Shown: positions 57,147 through 64,000 of the stretch, in pieces | Position numbering within the stretch: position 1 is the stretch's first letter | Layout: every line of letters begins with the position of its first letter | Assembly (NCBI GenBank): GCA_910588105.1 | Contig: CAJUQD010000010.1 | Coordinates: forward strand, 3,058 to 67,057 | Source: an uncultured Oscillospiraceae bacterium | Lineage (GTDB): Bacteria; Bacillota; Clostridia; Oscillospirales; Oscillospiraceae | Length of the DNA stretch: 64,000 bases | Reading direction: 5' to 3' | The notes under the pieces: generated by a model | The model's database searches: none | Seen by the model: only the letters and a program-made list of their open reading frames with translations | What the model was told of the DNA's origin: nothing | Position numbers and translations under genes: made by a program

Positions 57147-57175
57147 ACTATATTCGTTTTCTCCCCTCCTGTCAA
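57147..57175 (-). promoter_or_regulatory. pulA promoter
   Basis: TTGACA (57175-57170), 17-bp spacer, TATAGT (57152-57147), about 60 bases before the start. Confidence 0.85.
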
Positions 57176-57219
57176 CTAAAAAACGCTGGAATGCCATATT
57201 TTTCTAAGTTCCGTAAAAT

Positions 57220-57250
57220 ATTCCCGGCCTGACGGGTTCAGGCCGGGAAT
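57220..57250 (-). terminator. Terminator of the alpha/beta hydrolase gene
   Basis: Perfect 13-bp stem (57220-57232 with 57238-57250), then ATTTTA on the minus strand. Confidence 0.8.
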
Positions 57251-57258
57251 CCTCTGTT

Positions 57259-58224
57259 TTATTGGTCCTCCTGATCTGGAAAATAATCCCGGAGGAAGGT
57301 GGACACCGCCGTCCAGTACAGCTCTGGGTCGGTGCCCACCGCCTGGGCGTGGCCCGCGCCGGGCGCCCACAAAAACGCCTTGGGGCACCGGGCCGCCTGG
57401 TAGAGCTTTCCCATCATGGAGGCGGGCACAAAGTCGTCCTCCACCCCATGGACGAACAGGGTGGGAGTGCTGGAGCGGGCCACCGCCCGGATGGGGGCCG
57501 CGTCCCGCAGGTCAAACCCCGCCCGGCGCAGGGCAGTCTTGCGCAGCACGGAAAACAGCAGTCCCGCCGGAAGGGGCACTTTGGTGGGCAGCACATCGTG
57601 GTAGCGGGCCAGCACATGGCGGGCTTCCGCCTCAATGGAGGTGTATGCGCAGTCGGACACGGCGGCCTTCACCTGCCGGGGCAGCGCCCCGCCGGTGGCC
57701 ATAAGCACCGTGGCCGCCCCCATGGACACGCCGTGGAGGAGGATCTCCGCCTCTGGGTCCCGGCGGATGACATAGTGGCACCACCCCACCAGATCCAGCC
57801 GCTCGTCGTACCCCCAGCCCACGTAGTCCCCCTCGCTCCTGCCGTGGCCCCGCTGGTCGGGCAGCAGCACGTGCCAGCCCAGCTGGTTATAGTGCCTGGC
57901 GATGGCCCCCATGGATTCGTAGGTGTCGTGGTAGCCGTGGACGCAGATGGCCCAGCGGTGGCAGTCCGGCGCCCCCGGCGCCACCGTCCCCCACAGCAGC
58001 AGCCCGTCCGCCGCCTGTATCCCGGCCTCACGGAAGCCCTCCATATTCCTCGCCCACAGCCGGCCCTCGGCCTGCACCGGGTTGGGCTCCTCCGTCCAGG
58101 CCTCCCGGGCCCGGGGCACCATCATCTGCCCATACAGGTAATTGCCCAGCGCCGCCAGGCCCCCCGCCGCCCCGGCGCCCGCCGCGGCCAGGCCCAACAG
58201 GCCAAAGGTGGTTTTTTTCTTCAT
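57259..58224 (-). CDS. Membrane-anchored alpha/beta hydrolase
   Basis: 321 residues. ATG 58224 gives a KKK start and a hydrophobic segment (LLGLAAAGAGAAGGLAALG), a signal-anchor. Hydrolase features: oxyanion loop CVHGYHDTYES, nucleophile elbow GVSMGAATVLM, acid VHGVEDDFVPASMM, histidine GAGHAQAVG. The family (BAAT/YqkD-like) covers esterases and peptidases; substrate unknown. An upstream in-frame extension is not supported by a ribosome site. Confidence 0.88.
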   Translation of the reverse strand: MKKKTTFGLLGLAAAGAGAAGGLAALGNYLYGQMMVPRAREAWTEEPNPVQAEGRLWARNMEGFREAGIQAADGLLLWGTVAPGAPDCHRWAICVHGYHDTYESMGAIARHYNQLGWHVLLPDQRGHGRSEGDYVGWGYDERLDLVGWCHYVIRRDPEAEILLHGVSMGAATVLMATGGALPRQVKAAVSDCAYTSIEAEARHVLARYHDVLPTKVPLPAGLLFSVLRKTALRRAGFDLRDAAPIRAVARSSTPTLFVHGVEDDFVPASMMGKLYQAARCPKAFLWAPGAGHAQAVGTDPELYWTAVSTFLRDYFPDQEDQ

Positions 58225-58410
58225 AGCGGCCTTCCCCCCAAAGACATTTTTTCCATCATACTCCCGGCGGAGCGGCCCGTCAACGGGAAAAGTGTAAAAC
58301 CTTTGTAAACCCACCCCTCCGCCCGGCGGATGTGCAACGGCAGGGGGATGGCCTGTCCGTTTTTCCGGCACGTTTGCAAAAAATCGCGAAAAAAATATCC
58401 GCCGCAACCC

Positions 58411-58466
58411 TTGACTTGGGGCGGAGGACATGGTATCTTAGAAAGCGGACTAGAACAGCAGTTCTA
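58411..58466 (+). promoter_or_regulatory. Promoter with LexA-like box and no clear gene
   Basis: TTGACT (58411-58416), 17-bp spacer, TATCTT (58434-58439), followed by the dyad TAGAAC-AGCA-GTTCTA (58451-58466), which contains the Gram-positive SOS core GAAC-N4-GTTC. GGGAGG and ATG 58491 follow, but the frame runs through repeat sequence and the tRNA genes, so no product is credited. Confidence 0.55.
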
Positions 58467-58541
58467 ATTGTGGAAGGGAGGTTCGAGATTATGACCTTGT
58501 CACCCCGCGCAAACGCCCCGCCCACGCTCTTCCCAGGAGGG

Positions 58542-58582
58542 GCGCACCCACGCCGCCCCCCAGGCTTTGTGGGGAGAGGCGG
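58542..58582 (-). repeat. R4 hairpin element, minus copy
   Basis: Minus strand reads CCGCCTCTCCCCACAAAGCC followed by a GGGGGGCGGCG stretch. It matches the R4 core at 34501 and 52811. Confidence 0.6.
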
Positions 58583-58600
58583 AGCAGGGAAGCATAGCAA

Positions 58601-58630
58601 AAGTCTCCCCCTCAAAAGAGCGGGAGACTT
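58601..58630 (-). terminator. Terminator of the tRNA pair
   Basis: 9-bp stem (58601-58609 with 58622-58630) then TTTTG on the minus strand, 26 bases after the tRNA-Tyr end. Confidence 0.65.
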
Positions 58631-58655
58631 GAGCGGAGCGGACTTTGCTCCGATG

Positions 58656-58740
58656 TGGTGGAGGAGGATGGATTCGAACCATCGAAGGCAAAGCCAGCAG
58701 ATTTACAGTCTGTCCCCTTTGGCCACTTGGGTACTCCTCC
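58656..58740 (-). tRNA. tRNA-Tyr (anticodon GTA)
   Basis: 85 bases with encoded CCA. Acceptor GGAGGAG/CTCCTCC, long variable arm as in class II tRNAs, T-loop GTTCGAATC, anticodon loop ACTGTAAATC giving GTA. Confidence 0.97.
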
Positions 58741-58763
58741 GTATTCAGTTGGGCGGAAGAAGG

Positions 58764-58839
58764 TGGAGCTGGTGGACGGATTCGAACCCCCGACCTGCTG
58801 ATTACAAATCAGCTGCTCTACCGGCTGAGCTACACCAGC
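58764..58839 (-). tRNA. tRNA-Thr (anticodon TGT)
   Basis: 76 bases with encoded CCA. Acceptor GCTGGTG/CACCAGC, D-arm AGCTCAGCCGGTAGAGC, anticodon loop ATTTGTAATC giving TGT, T-loop GTTCGAATC. It is upstream of tRNA-Tyr on the same transcript. Confidence 0.97.
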
Positions 58840-58870
58840 GCAGAAGTCTTCCGCATTCACAGCGGAGCTT

Positions 58871-58899
58871 ATTATAACAGCAGCAGACGGGCTTGTCAA
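58871..58899 (-). promoter_or_regulatory. tRNA operon promoter, full consensus
   Basis: TTGACA (58899-58894), 17-bp spacer, TATAAT (58876-58871): perfect in both boxes, 31 bases before tRNA-Thr. Confidence 0.93.
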
Positions 58900-58933
58900 C
58901 CATTTTTCCAAAAGAATTCAAAAATTCAAAAAG

Positions 58934-59155
58934 GTGAGGAGATGGCCGCACACGGCATATTGGAACCTTCCACCCCCGGGGGGGCTGCGGTGCTCCCTGT
59001 GCGCGGGGGAGCTTTACCCCGGCGACCTCTATTTCGAGCTGGACAGCCGGGCGGTATGCGAGGACTGCCTGGGGCGGTATGCCCGGCGGTATTTCGCCGG
59101 GCAGCTGCGCCGGGTGGGCCGGGAGCCGCGGCAGCAGCCGCAACACTGTTTTTAA
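58934..59155 (+). CDS. Small zinc-ribbon protein
   Basis: 73 residues from GTG 58934. LRCSLCAGELYPGDLYFEL and AVCEDCLGRYARRYF give a CxxC-CxxC zinc ribbon, a pattern of small clostridial proteins of unknown role. The start is doubtful. The only strong ribosome site (AAGGTGAGGAG) serves ATG 58942 in another frame, whose product lacks the cysteines. A CCCCCGGGGGGG run at 58972-58983 could be a frameshift point or a sequencing error. It heads a three-gene set with the next two ORFs. Confidence 0.55.
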   Translation: MRRWPHTAYWNLPPPGGLRCSLCAGELYPGDLYFELDSRAVCEDCLGRYARRYFAGQLRRVGREPRQQPQHCF

Positions 59156-59180
59156 GGCAAAGGAGTACAAGAGAGAACCT

Positions 59181-59438
59181 ATGACGTTATACGAACTATC
59201 CCTGGAATACGCACGTACGGCGGCGGACCTGCGCCGCCGGATCGTGGAGCTGGAGCACGCCGGACGGGAGACGGACAGCGAGGCGCGCCGCCTTCAGCTG
59301 GAGGGACGGGCCAGGCCCCTGCGCTCCATGTACCGGGACGTGCGGGCGGTGGCCCGCCACCTGGAGCACTATTACGAGAAGCACACGCCCCGGCAGGCCG
59401 GGACAGCCCCGGCAGCGCAGCACAAAAGGAGGGCTTGA
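59181..59438 (+). CDS. Small helical protein upstream of sigma-like gene
   Basis: 85 residues: a charged helical hairpin (LYELSLEYARTAADLRRRI, ELEHAGRETDSEARRLQL, VRAVARHLEHYYEKH). AGGAGTACAAGAGAG lies upstream of ATG 59181. It directly precedes a sigma-region-4-like gene and may be its partner or control protein (inference only). No family recognised. Confidence 0.65.
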   Translation: MTLYELSLEYARTAADLRRRIVELEHAGRETDSEARRLQLEGRARPLRSMYRDVRAVARHLEHYYEKHTPRQAGTAPAAQHKRRA

Positions 59439-59440
59439 CC

Positions 59441-59758
59441 ATGCGCACCGTTTCTTACGACAACACCTTCGGCATGGTGGACCTGGCGGTATACACCGAG
59501 CTGATGGCCCAGGACAACAAGGACCAGATCAACCGCCTCAAGCGCAACCTCACCCATGCCCTGCGCCAGGACGTCACCCAGAGGCAGCGGGAGTACATGA
59601 TCCTCTACTATGGGCGCAACATGAGCATGGAGGCCATCGCCAAGCAGTGCGGGGTAAACAAGTCCACCGTGTCCCGCACCCTCAAGCGCGGGCGGCAGCG
59701 GCTTTACCGCTGTCTGCGCTATGGCGCGGCAAACCTGCTGGAGCAGGCTGAAAGTTAG
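59441..59758 (+). CDS. Sigma-70 region 4-like HTH protein
   Basis: 105 residues. RLKRNLTHALRQDVTQRQREYM, then LYYGRNMSMEAIAKQCGVNKSTVSRTLKRGRQRLYRCL is a sigma-4/LuxR-like HTH, with no region 2. It resembles the stand-alone region-4 proteins of clostridial phage-like and conjugative elements. AAAAGGAGGG precedes ATG 59441; a TTG 6 bases upstream would overlap the previous gene. Confidence 0.8.
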   Translation: MRTVSYDNTFGMVDLAVYTELMAQDNKDQINRLKRNLTHALRQDVTQRQREYMILYYGRNMSMEAIAKQCGVNKSTVSRTLKRGRQRLYRCLRYGAANLLEQAES

Positions 59759-59770
59759 ATATTCTCACAA

Positions 59771-59799
59771 TTGAAAACCGGCCCGGCTTGTGATATGAT
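59771..59799 (+). promoter_or_regulatory. HAD phosphatase promoter
   Basis: TTGAAA (59771-59776), 17-bp spacer, TATGAT (59794-59799). Confidence 0.75.
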
Positions 59800-59847
59800 G
59801 CTTGCGGTACTCCAGAACGGAAAAAATTCAATCAGCTGAGGTACATC

Positions 59848-60522
59848 ATGAGTTATCGCGGGGTATTTTTTGACTTTGATTACACACTGGGCGATTCCAC
59901 CTCCGCCATCGCCGAGGGCTACCGTCTGGGCTTCCTGGAGCTGGGCCTGGACCCCCCCACCGTGGAGCAGGTGCGCCACACTGTGGGCCTCACCCTGGCC
60001 GACGGCTACTCCCTGCTCACCGGGGACCATGACCCGGAGCGGCAGGAGGCGTTCTACCGCAGCTTCCAGCACACCGTGGGCGTGAAGGCGGACGGCGAGG
60101 GGCGGCGGCTGATGATCGAAGGGACCACCCTCTTCCCCGGCGCGGAGGAGCTGCTGGGGGCGCTGAAAAACGCGGGGGTGCGCACCGCCATCGTCTCCAC
60201 CAAGCCGGGTTCCACCATCCGGCGCATTTTCGAGCACCAGGGGCGGCTGGACCTGCTGGATCTGGTGGTGGGGGGCGACGAGGTAACCCATACCAAACCC
60301 CATCCCCAGGGGGTGCGGCTGGCCCTGGAAAAGCTGGGGCTGCGCTCGGAACAGGTGCTGTTCTGCGGCGACACGGTGATCGACGCCGCCACCGCCCAGG
60401 CGGGGGGGTGCCCGTTCTGCGCGGTGCTCAACGGGACGACGAAGGCCAACGCCTTCGACCGCTTCCCCTGCGTACATATCGCCCCCAACCTGGACGAGCT
60501 GAAACGCTGGCTCAAGGTATGA
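59848..60522 (+). CDS. HAD-superfamily hydrolase, phosphoglycolate phosphatase-like
   Basis: 224 residues. Motif I GVFFDFDYTLGDS (nucleophile D, second D), helical cap about 15-90, motif II VSTKPGS, motif III lysine in HTKPHPQG, motif IV FCGDTVIDAATAQAGG. Cap and length fit the Gph/PpaX subgroup; substrate not determined. The ribosome site is weak (GCTGAGG). Ended by a strong terminator. Confidence 0.88.
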   Translation: MSYRGVFFDFDYTLGDSTSAIAEGYRLGFLELGLDPPTVEQVRHTVGLTLADGYSLLTGDHDPERQEAFYRSFQHTVGVKADGEGRRLMIEGTTLFPGAEELLGALKNAGVRTAIVSTKPGSTIRRIFEHQGRLDLLDLVVGGDEVTHTKPHPQGVRLALEKLGLRSEQVLFCGDTVIDAATAQAGGCPFCAVLNGTTKANAFDRFPCVHIAPNLDELKRWLKV

Positions 60523-60524
60523 AC

Positions 60525-60556
60525 AACGCCCCCCGGCCGGCGCCGGGGGGCGTTTT
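60525..60556 (+). terminator. Terminator of the HAD gene
   Basis: 12-bp GC-rich stem (60525-60536 with 60543-60554) with T4; it also faces the convergent lipoprotein gene. Confidence 0.85.
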
Positions 60557-60559
60557 CGT

Positions 60560-61237
60560 TCAGTTTGCGGGGGAGGGCTCCGACGAGGGGGCGGCGGAGA
60601 CGTCCGCCAAGGGCTCGGAGGGGGCGCTGGCGCTGAAGGTCACGGTGATGGCGTAGACATGCTCATACCCGTGCTTGGCGTACTCCCGGGGCATGTGGAA
60701 ATAGCCCACCTCATAGGAGCGGATCTCATTTTTCGTGGTGGCAATCTGGACCGCCAGGGGGATCTCCTGATCCAGCTCGATCTTGGCGCTCTCGGTAAGG
60801 GTGGAGGTGGCGAAGGTCATGGAGGCCGCATCGTCCCCCGCCGCCATCGTGACCTCGCTGGAAAAGATGCCGGCTGCGTCCTTACAGGCCATGCGCACCC
60901 CCTCGGTCATCTTGCCGAAGGTCAGCGCAACGCGGCCCGCGCCGCCGGCGGCCTCCAGGACGCCGTGTTCCGCGCAGTTCCATTCCCCGTCCGACAGCTC
61001 GTAGGCCCGCAGGTGGATGGACTTGGCCCCCTCCACCTGGAAATCGAAGATGTGGTAGGATTCCATGCCCAGGGCCAACAGGTCGGCCAGGGCCTGCTCC
61101 TCCTCGCTGAGCTGGGCGGGGGCGATGGTCATGGCCCCGCCCTTATTTTTGTCTTTATCCCCGTTTGCGCCGCACCCCGCCAGGGACAGGGCCAGCGCCG
61201 CCGCCAGCAGCAGGGAGACACATCGTTTTGCCCACAT
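60560..61237 (-). CDS. Secreted lipoprotein of unknown function
   Basis: 225 residues. Basic start (WAKR), hydrophobic core and the lipobox LSLAGC predict acylation at Cys22. A Lys/Asp/Gly linker (GDKDKNKGG) follows. The rest alternates strands (YHIFDFQVEGAKSIHLRAYEL; GVRMACKDAAGIFSSEVTMA) and ends in an Ala/Ser/Pro-rich tail. No family recognised. ATG 61237 after GGAGGTG. Confidence 0.8.
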   Translation of the reverse strand: MWAKRCVSLLLAAALALSLAGCGANGDKDKNKGGAMTIAPAQLSEEEQALADLLALGMESYHIFDFQVEGAKSIHLRAYELSDGEWNCAEHGVLEAAGGAGRVALTFGKMTEGVRMACKDAAGIFSSEVTMAAGDDAASMTFATSTLTESAKIELDQEIPLAVQIATTKNEIRSYEVGYFHMPREYAKHGYEHVYAITVTFSASAPSEPLADVSAAPSSEPSPAN

Positions 61238-61279
61238 AAGGAGCACCTCCAACTGAAAAAATCTGTCGAACTAAAGGAT

Positions 61280-61308
61280 ATTATAGCACAATTCCGCCCC
61301 CCTGTCCA
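61280..61308 (-). promoter_or_regulatory. Lipoprotein gene promoter
   Basis: TGGACA (61308-61303), 17-bp spacer, TATAAT (61285-61280). Confidence 0.75.
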
Positions 61309-61336
61309 GCGCCGCCGGGACCAGGAAAACTTTTCG

Positions 61337-61365
61337 TTGTCACCACCGGCGGTTTATGGTATCAT
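61337..61365 (+). promoter_or_regulatory. DtxR-type regulator promoter
   Basis: TTGTCA (61337-61342), 17-bp spacer, TATCAT (61360-61365). Confidence 0.7.
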
Positions 61366-61416
61366 GATGCTCAAATAACCGTCCGCCGTCCGGCGGCTTG
61401 CTTGGGAGGGAACACC

Positions 61417-61791
61417 GTGAACATCCACGAATCCGCGGAAAACTACCTGGAGGCCATCCTGGCCCTGGGGGAAAAGGGCCCCGTGCGCTCCATCGACGTG
61501 GCCCAGCACCTGGGCTTCTCCAAGCCCAGCGTCAGCCGGGCCATGAGCCTGCTGCGGGAGGGGGGCTTCGTGGTCATGGATGCAGGAGGCTTCCTCACCC
61601 TCACCAACGGAGGGCTGGAGATCGCAGTGCGCATCTATGAGCGGCACCTGCTGCTCACCCGCTGGCTCATCCACCTGGGCGTGCCGGAGGATGTGGCCGC
61701 GCGGGACGCCTGCCTGGTGGAACACGACCTGAGCGTGGAGTCCTTCGACGCGCTGCGGGCGCACATCAACAGGGACATGGGGATTGAATAG
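61417..61791 (+). CDS. DtxR/MntR-family metal-dependent regulator
   Basis: 124 residues from GTG 61417 (GGGAGGG upstream). Winged helix: NIHESAENYLEAILAL, VRSIDVAQHLGFSKPSVSRAM, LTLTNGGLEIAVRIYERHLLL. Dimerisation part: VAARDACLVEHDLSVESFDAL, where C and EHD are metal-ligand positions of the family. It lacks the C-terminal SH3-like domain, as in MntR and short IdeR relatives. Metal (Mn or Fe) not determinable. A short hairpin (61802-61822) follows. Confidence 0.88.
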   Translation: MNIHESAENYLEAILALGEKGPVRSIDVAQHLGFSKPSVSRAMSLLREGGFVVMDAGGFLTLTNGGLEIAVRIYERHLLLTRWLIHLGVPEDVAARDACLVEHDLSVESFDALRAHINRDMGIE

Positions 61792-61811
61792 GGACAGCAG
61801 GACCGCCGCTT

Positions 61812-62810
61812 TCAGCGGCGGTTCTGTATTTCCCCGCAGAGGCTTTCGTTAAAAATCCCCCGCACCTCCTCCACCCGGTCCGTCTGGCCCAGCGCCCACA
61901 TCAGCTTGGTCACCGCCGCCTCGGTGGTCATGTCCCAGCCCTGGATCACCCCCTGGGCCAGCGCCCGCTGCCCCGCCTGGTAGAGGGAGAAGTCGCTGCT
62001 CTCGTAGAGGCACTGGGAGCATACCACCACCGCCATCCCCGCCCGGGCGGCGGCGTGGAGCTTTTCAATCAGGTTCCGGCGGATAAAGTGCAGCCCCCCC
62101 GCCCCGAACGCCTCGATGACCACCCCCCGGTAGTGCATCCGCAGCAGCATGTCAAAGATCTCCGGGTCCAGCCCCGGGGTGAGCTTGATGAGAAACACCT
62201 GCTGGCACAGCTCGTCCCGCAGCACGCAGGGGCCGGGCACACGGGGGATGGCCTCCTCCCGGATGGTGAGGCCGGAGCCGTTGACCACCGCCACCGCCGG
62301 CCAGTTCACGCTGTCGAAGGCGGCGAAGTCGGTGGTGTGGGTCTTGACCGCCCGGCAGCCCAGCATCACCCTGCGCCCAAAGGCCAAAAACACCCCTGGG
62401 CAGCCCTGGGCAGCCATGGCAAAGGCAGTGCGCAGGTTGTCCAGCCCGTCGGTGAGGGGGTGCTCAATGGGCAGCTGGGCCCCGGTGAGCACCACCGGGA
62501 CGGGGATGCCCCGCACCATGAAGGACAACACCGAGGCGGTGTAGGCCATGGTGTCGGTGCCGTGGGAGATGACAATGCCGTCAAAGCCCTCCCTGGCCTC
62601 AAAGACATGGCGGGCGATGAGCCGCCACTCCTCGGGCTGGATGTTGGACGAGTCCAGGTGGAGGATATCCCGGACGGTGATGTCGTAGCTGTCCCCCAGC
62701 GCCCCCAGGCTGCGGGCCAGGGCCTCCCCGTCCAGGCCGGGGGCCAGCCCCTCGTCGGTGAGCCGGGAGGCAATGGTGCCCCCGGTGGTGAGCAGTAAGA
62801 TGCGCTTCAT
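61812..62810 (-). CDS. ansA: Type I L-asparaginase
   Basis: 332 residues. Hydrolyses asparagine to aspartate and ammonia. Catalytic threonines lie in LLTTGGTIASR (near residue 10) and SHGTDTMAYTA (near 89, with Asp); Lys in VLTGAQLPIEHP region and EAFGAGGLHFI complete the site. No signal peptide, so cytoplasmic (AnsA-type). ATG 62810 preceded by GAAGGAGGG. Confidence 0.92.
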   Translation of the reverse strand: MKRILLLTTGGTIASRLTDEGLAPGLDGEALARSLGALGDSYDITVRDILHLDSSNIQPEEWRLIARHVFEAREGFDGIVISHGTDTMAYTASVLSFMVRGIPVPVVLTGAQLPIEHPLTDGLDNLRTAFAMAAQGCPGVFLAFGRRVMLGCRAVKTHTTDFAAFDSVNWPAVAVVNGSGLTIREEAIPRVPGPCVLRDELCQQVFLIKLTPGLDPEIFDMLLRMHYRGVVIEAFGAGGLHFIRRNLIEKLHAAARAGMAVVVCSQCLYESSDFSLYQAGQRALAQGVIQGWDMTTEAAVTKLMWALGQTDRVEEVRGIFNESLCGEIQNRR

Positions 62811-62840
62811 GAAACGCCCTCCTTCTACAAAAGCAGCCCC

Positions 62841-62901
62841 AGTATACCCCAATAAAATCCACTTTGCAAGTATTGTCATATGGCGGGGACAATAGTATAC
62901 T
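62841..62901. promoter_or_regulatory. Back-to-back promoters of ansA and the flavoprotein gene
   Basis: Minus: TTGCAA (62869-62864), N17, TATACT (62846-62841). Plus: TTGTCA (62873-62878), N17, TATACT (62896-62901). The two -35 boxes are 3 bp apart, so polymerases should exclude each other. Confidence 0.85.
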
Positions 62902-62932
62902 GGGGACACAAACAAAAAGGGAGGCATTCGCC

Positions 62933-63742
62933 ATGAGATACGACCTGCTTATTGTGGGCGGCGGCCCCGCGGGGCTCACCGCCGCCATCCATGCCCGGGC
63001 GCGGGACAAGTCCGTGCTCGTCATCACCAACGACCCCACCGCCTCCCCCCTGTGCAAAGCGCCCGCCATGGCCAACTACCCCGGCCTGCCCGGCGTCACG
63101 GGGCTGGAACTGGTGGAGCGGCTGGCCGCCCAGGCAAAGCATATGGGGGCGCGGTTCATGCCGGGCCGGGCCCTGTCCGTCATGCCCCTGGGGAACACAG
63201 TGATGGTGTCGGTGGAAAACGACGCGGTGGAAGGCTCGGCGGCCATCCTGGCCCCCGGGGTGTCCCGGGCCGCCCCCCTCCCCGGGGAGGAGGCGCTGCT
63301 GGGCCGGGGGGTAAGCTACTGCGCCACCTGCGACGGCATGTTCTACCGGGGCAAATCCGTCGTCTGCGCGGGGGACGCACCCAATTTCGACGAGGAGGCG
63401 GAGTTCCTGCGCTCCATCGGCTGCGAGGTTACCGTCAAGCGGCTGGCGGGGCTGTCCATCCTGGGTAAGGACCGGGTGACGGGGGTGCGGGACGCCGCCG
63501 GGGCGCTCACCCCCTGCCAGGGCGTGTTCCTGCTGCGCGCCTCCATCGCCCCCGCCCGGCTGGCGCCGGGGCTGGAGATGGATGGCAGCTATATCAAGGT
63601 GGACGCCCACATGGCCACCAACCTGCCGGGGGTATACGCCGCCGGCGACTGCACCGGCCAGCCCCTCCAGCTGGCCAAGGCGGTGGGCCAGGGGCAGATC
63701 GCCGCCCACTTCAGCCTGGAACGCGGGGGCGCGCTGTCATGA
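62933..63742 (+). CDS. Thioredoxin reductase-like flavoprotein with degenerate NADPH motif
   Basis: 269 residues, shorter than usual TrxB (about 310). FAD motif DLLIVGGGPAGLTAAIHARA at the N-terminus and GVYAAGDCTGQPLQLAKAVGQG at the C-terminus are intact. The redox disulfide CATC (YCATCDGMFY) is present near residue 131. Where TrxB has GGGxxA/S for NADPH, this protein has VVCAGDAPNFDEEAEFL, and the arginine cluster for the 2'-phosphate is not evident. It may take electrons from ferredoxin or act as a related oxidoreductase (inference). GGAGG lies 8 bases before ATG 62933. Confidence 0.85.
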   Translation: MRYDLLIVGGGPAGLTAAIHARARDKSVLVITNDPTASPLCKAPAMANYPGLPGVTGLELVERLAAQAKHMGARFMPGRALSVMPLGNTVMVSVENDAVEGSAAILAPGVSRAAPLPGEEALLGRGVSYCATCDGMFYRGKSVVCAGDAPNFDEEAEFLRSIGCEVTVKRLAGLSILGKDRVTGVRDAAGALTPCQGVFLLRASIAPARLAPGLEMDGSYIKVDAHMATNLPGVYAAGDCTGQPLQLAKAVGQGQIAAHFSLERGGALS

Positions 63743-63781
63743 GCCTCCGCTTCGCCGTGTGCCACGGCGGCGGGTGGTCCA

Positions 63782-63904
63782 GCAGGGCGCCACATCGAGC
63801 TGGTGGAGGCCCAGGGCAAGTACCGCTCCCTGTGGGAGGCCCAGGCCCAGTACTGCAAAAAGCGCCGCCAGGCCCGGGAAACTGGCCTGGAAAGAAAAAA
63901 CGCG
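63782..63904 (+). pseudogene. Remnant of an ABC exporter ATPase C-terminus
   Basis: The frame containing 63791 encodes GRHIELVEAQGKYRSLWEAQ, the usual end of MsbA-type exporter ATPases (G-H-ELL...G-Y-LW-Q). No ATPase core is present upstream: the frame opens inside the flavoprotein gene's tail. The fragment sits between that gene and the terminator. Probably the residue of a deletion. Confidence 0.55.
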
Positions 63905-63936
63905 CCGGGAAGGGTCCCTTCCCGGCACATTTTTTT
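63904..63936 (+). terminator. Terminator after the flavoprotein gene
   Basis: 8-11-bp stem (63904-63914 with 63916-63926) then ACA and T7. The last 60 bases of the window show nothing further. Confidence 0.85.
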
Positions 63937-64000
63937 GCGTCTTTTTGGGGGTGCGGACATTTACTTGGACCTAAAAGCCTAAGCAATGCCATCTCAAATC

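Noticed and set aside
58491..58877. ORF starting at ATG 58491 behind the SOS-like promoter
   Set aside because: It runs through an R4 repeat and antisense to tRNA-Tyr and tRNA-Thr, which are certain; no family resemblance.
58645..59184. Alternative frame from ATG 58942 with the best ribosome site
   Set aside because: Its product lacks the CxxC pairs and is Ala/Gly/Pro-rich; kept only as a start-site caveat for the zinc-ribbon gene.
1..64000. CRISPR array
   Set aside because: The only regular repeats are the 27-bp pair in the HTH-membrane gene and the 132-bp R1 array; neither has spacer-repeat structure.

Overview
The window looks like a chromosomal segment of a GC-rich, low-branching Firmicute, most likely an Oscillospiraceae/Flavonifractor-type gut anaerobe. 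This is an inference from high GC, strong AGGAGG-type ribosome sites, near-consensus SigA promoters (TTGACA-N17-TATAAT), a CIRCE element, FakA/Asp23, rubredoxin, YfhO, RqcH, Mini-III and other Gram-positive housekeeping genes. It contains no rRNA and no CRISPR. The only tRNAs are a Thr-Tyr pair at 58.7-58.8 kb.

Layout. 0-19.9 kb is a mosaic of host genes: an FAD dehydrogenase fragment, an HTH-membrane regulator, a FliB-type methylase, mtnA, thrS, a small XRE/microprotein locus, a CNNM/CBS exporter, a CsbB-like glycosyltransferase with YfhO, rubredoxin, a D,D-carboxypeptidase, murC, a KtrB/KtrA potassium system, a PadR-DUF1700/DUF4097 operon, mreB, and a 6S-like RNA. 19.9-33.4 kb is one compact minus-strand operon of a contractile-tailed, PBSX-like phage particle. 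It runs terS, terL, a decoration protein, capsid, portal, protease, connectors, sheath, tube, frameshifted tail chaperone, LysM hub, spike and baseplate. Terminators fence it on both sides. It has no integrase, repressor, replication, lysis or tail-fibre genes and no normal-length tape measure.

33.4-42.8 kb holds an acetyltransferase, rlmH, an MBL hydrolase and murA on the minus strand. On the plus strand it holds CIRCE-controlled htpG, a small cassette of regulator genes between inverted repeats, and asp23-fakA. 42.8-54.6 kb holds an autoregulated HTH-membrane operon with an RluA synthase, two DUF6440 paralogues, a rhomboid, a MarR-ABC exporter operon, Mini-III and RqcH. 54.6-64 kb holds a thioesterase, pullulanase, lipase-like hydrolase, the tRNAs, a small sigma-like block, a HAD phosphatase, a lipoprotein, a DtxR-type regulator, asparaginase and a thioredoxin-reductase-like flavoprotein.

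Cross-cutting signals: (1) the phage-like module is streamlined in a way that recalls PBSX or gene-transfer agents. (2) Two loci carry homologous microproteins of 49-58 residues, each divergent from a small DNA-binding regulator. (3) At least four families of short GC-rich dispersed repeats occupy intergenic gaps, often directly after stop codons. One copy sits inside the phage operon and one is bracketed by a 12-bp direct repeat between mrnC and rqcH.
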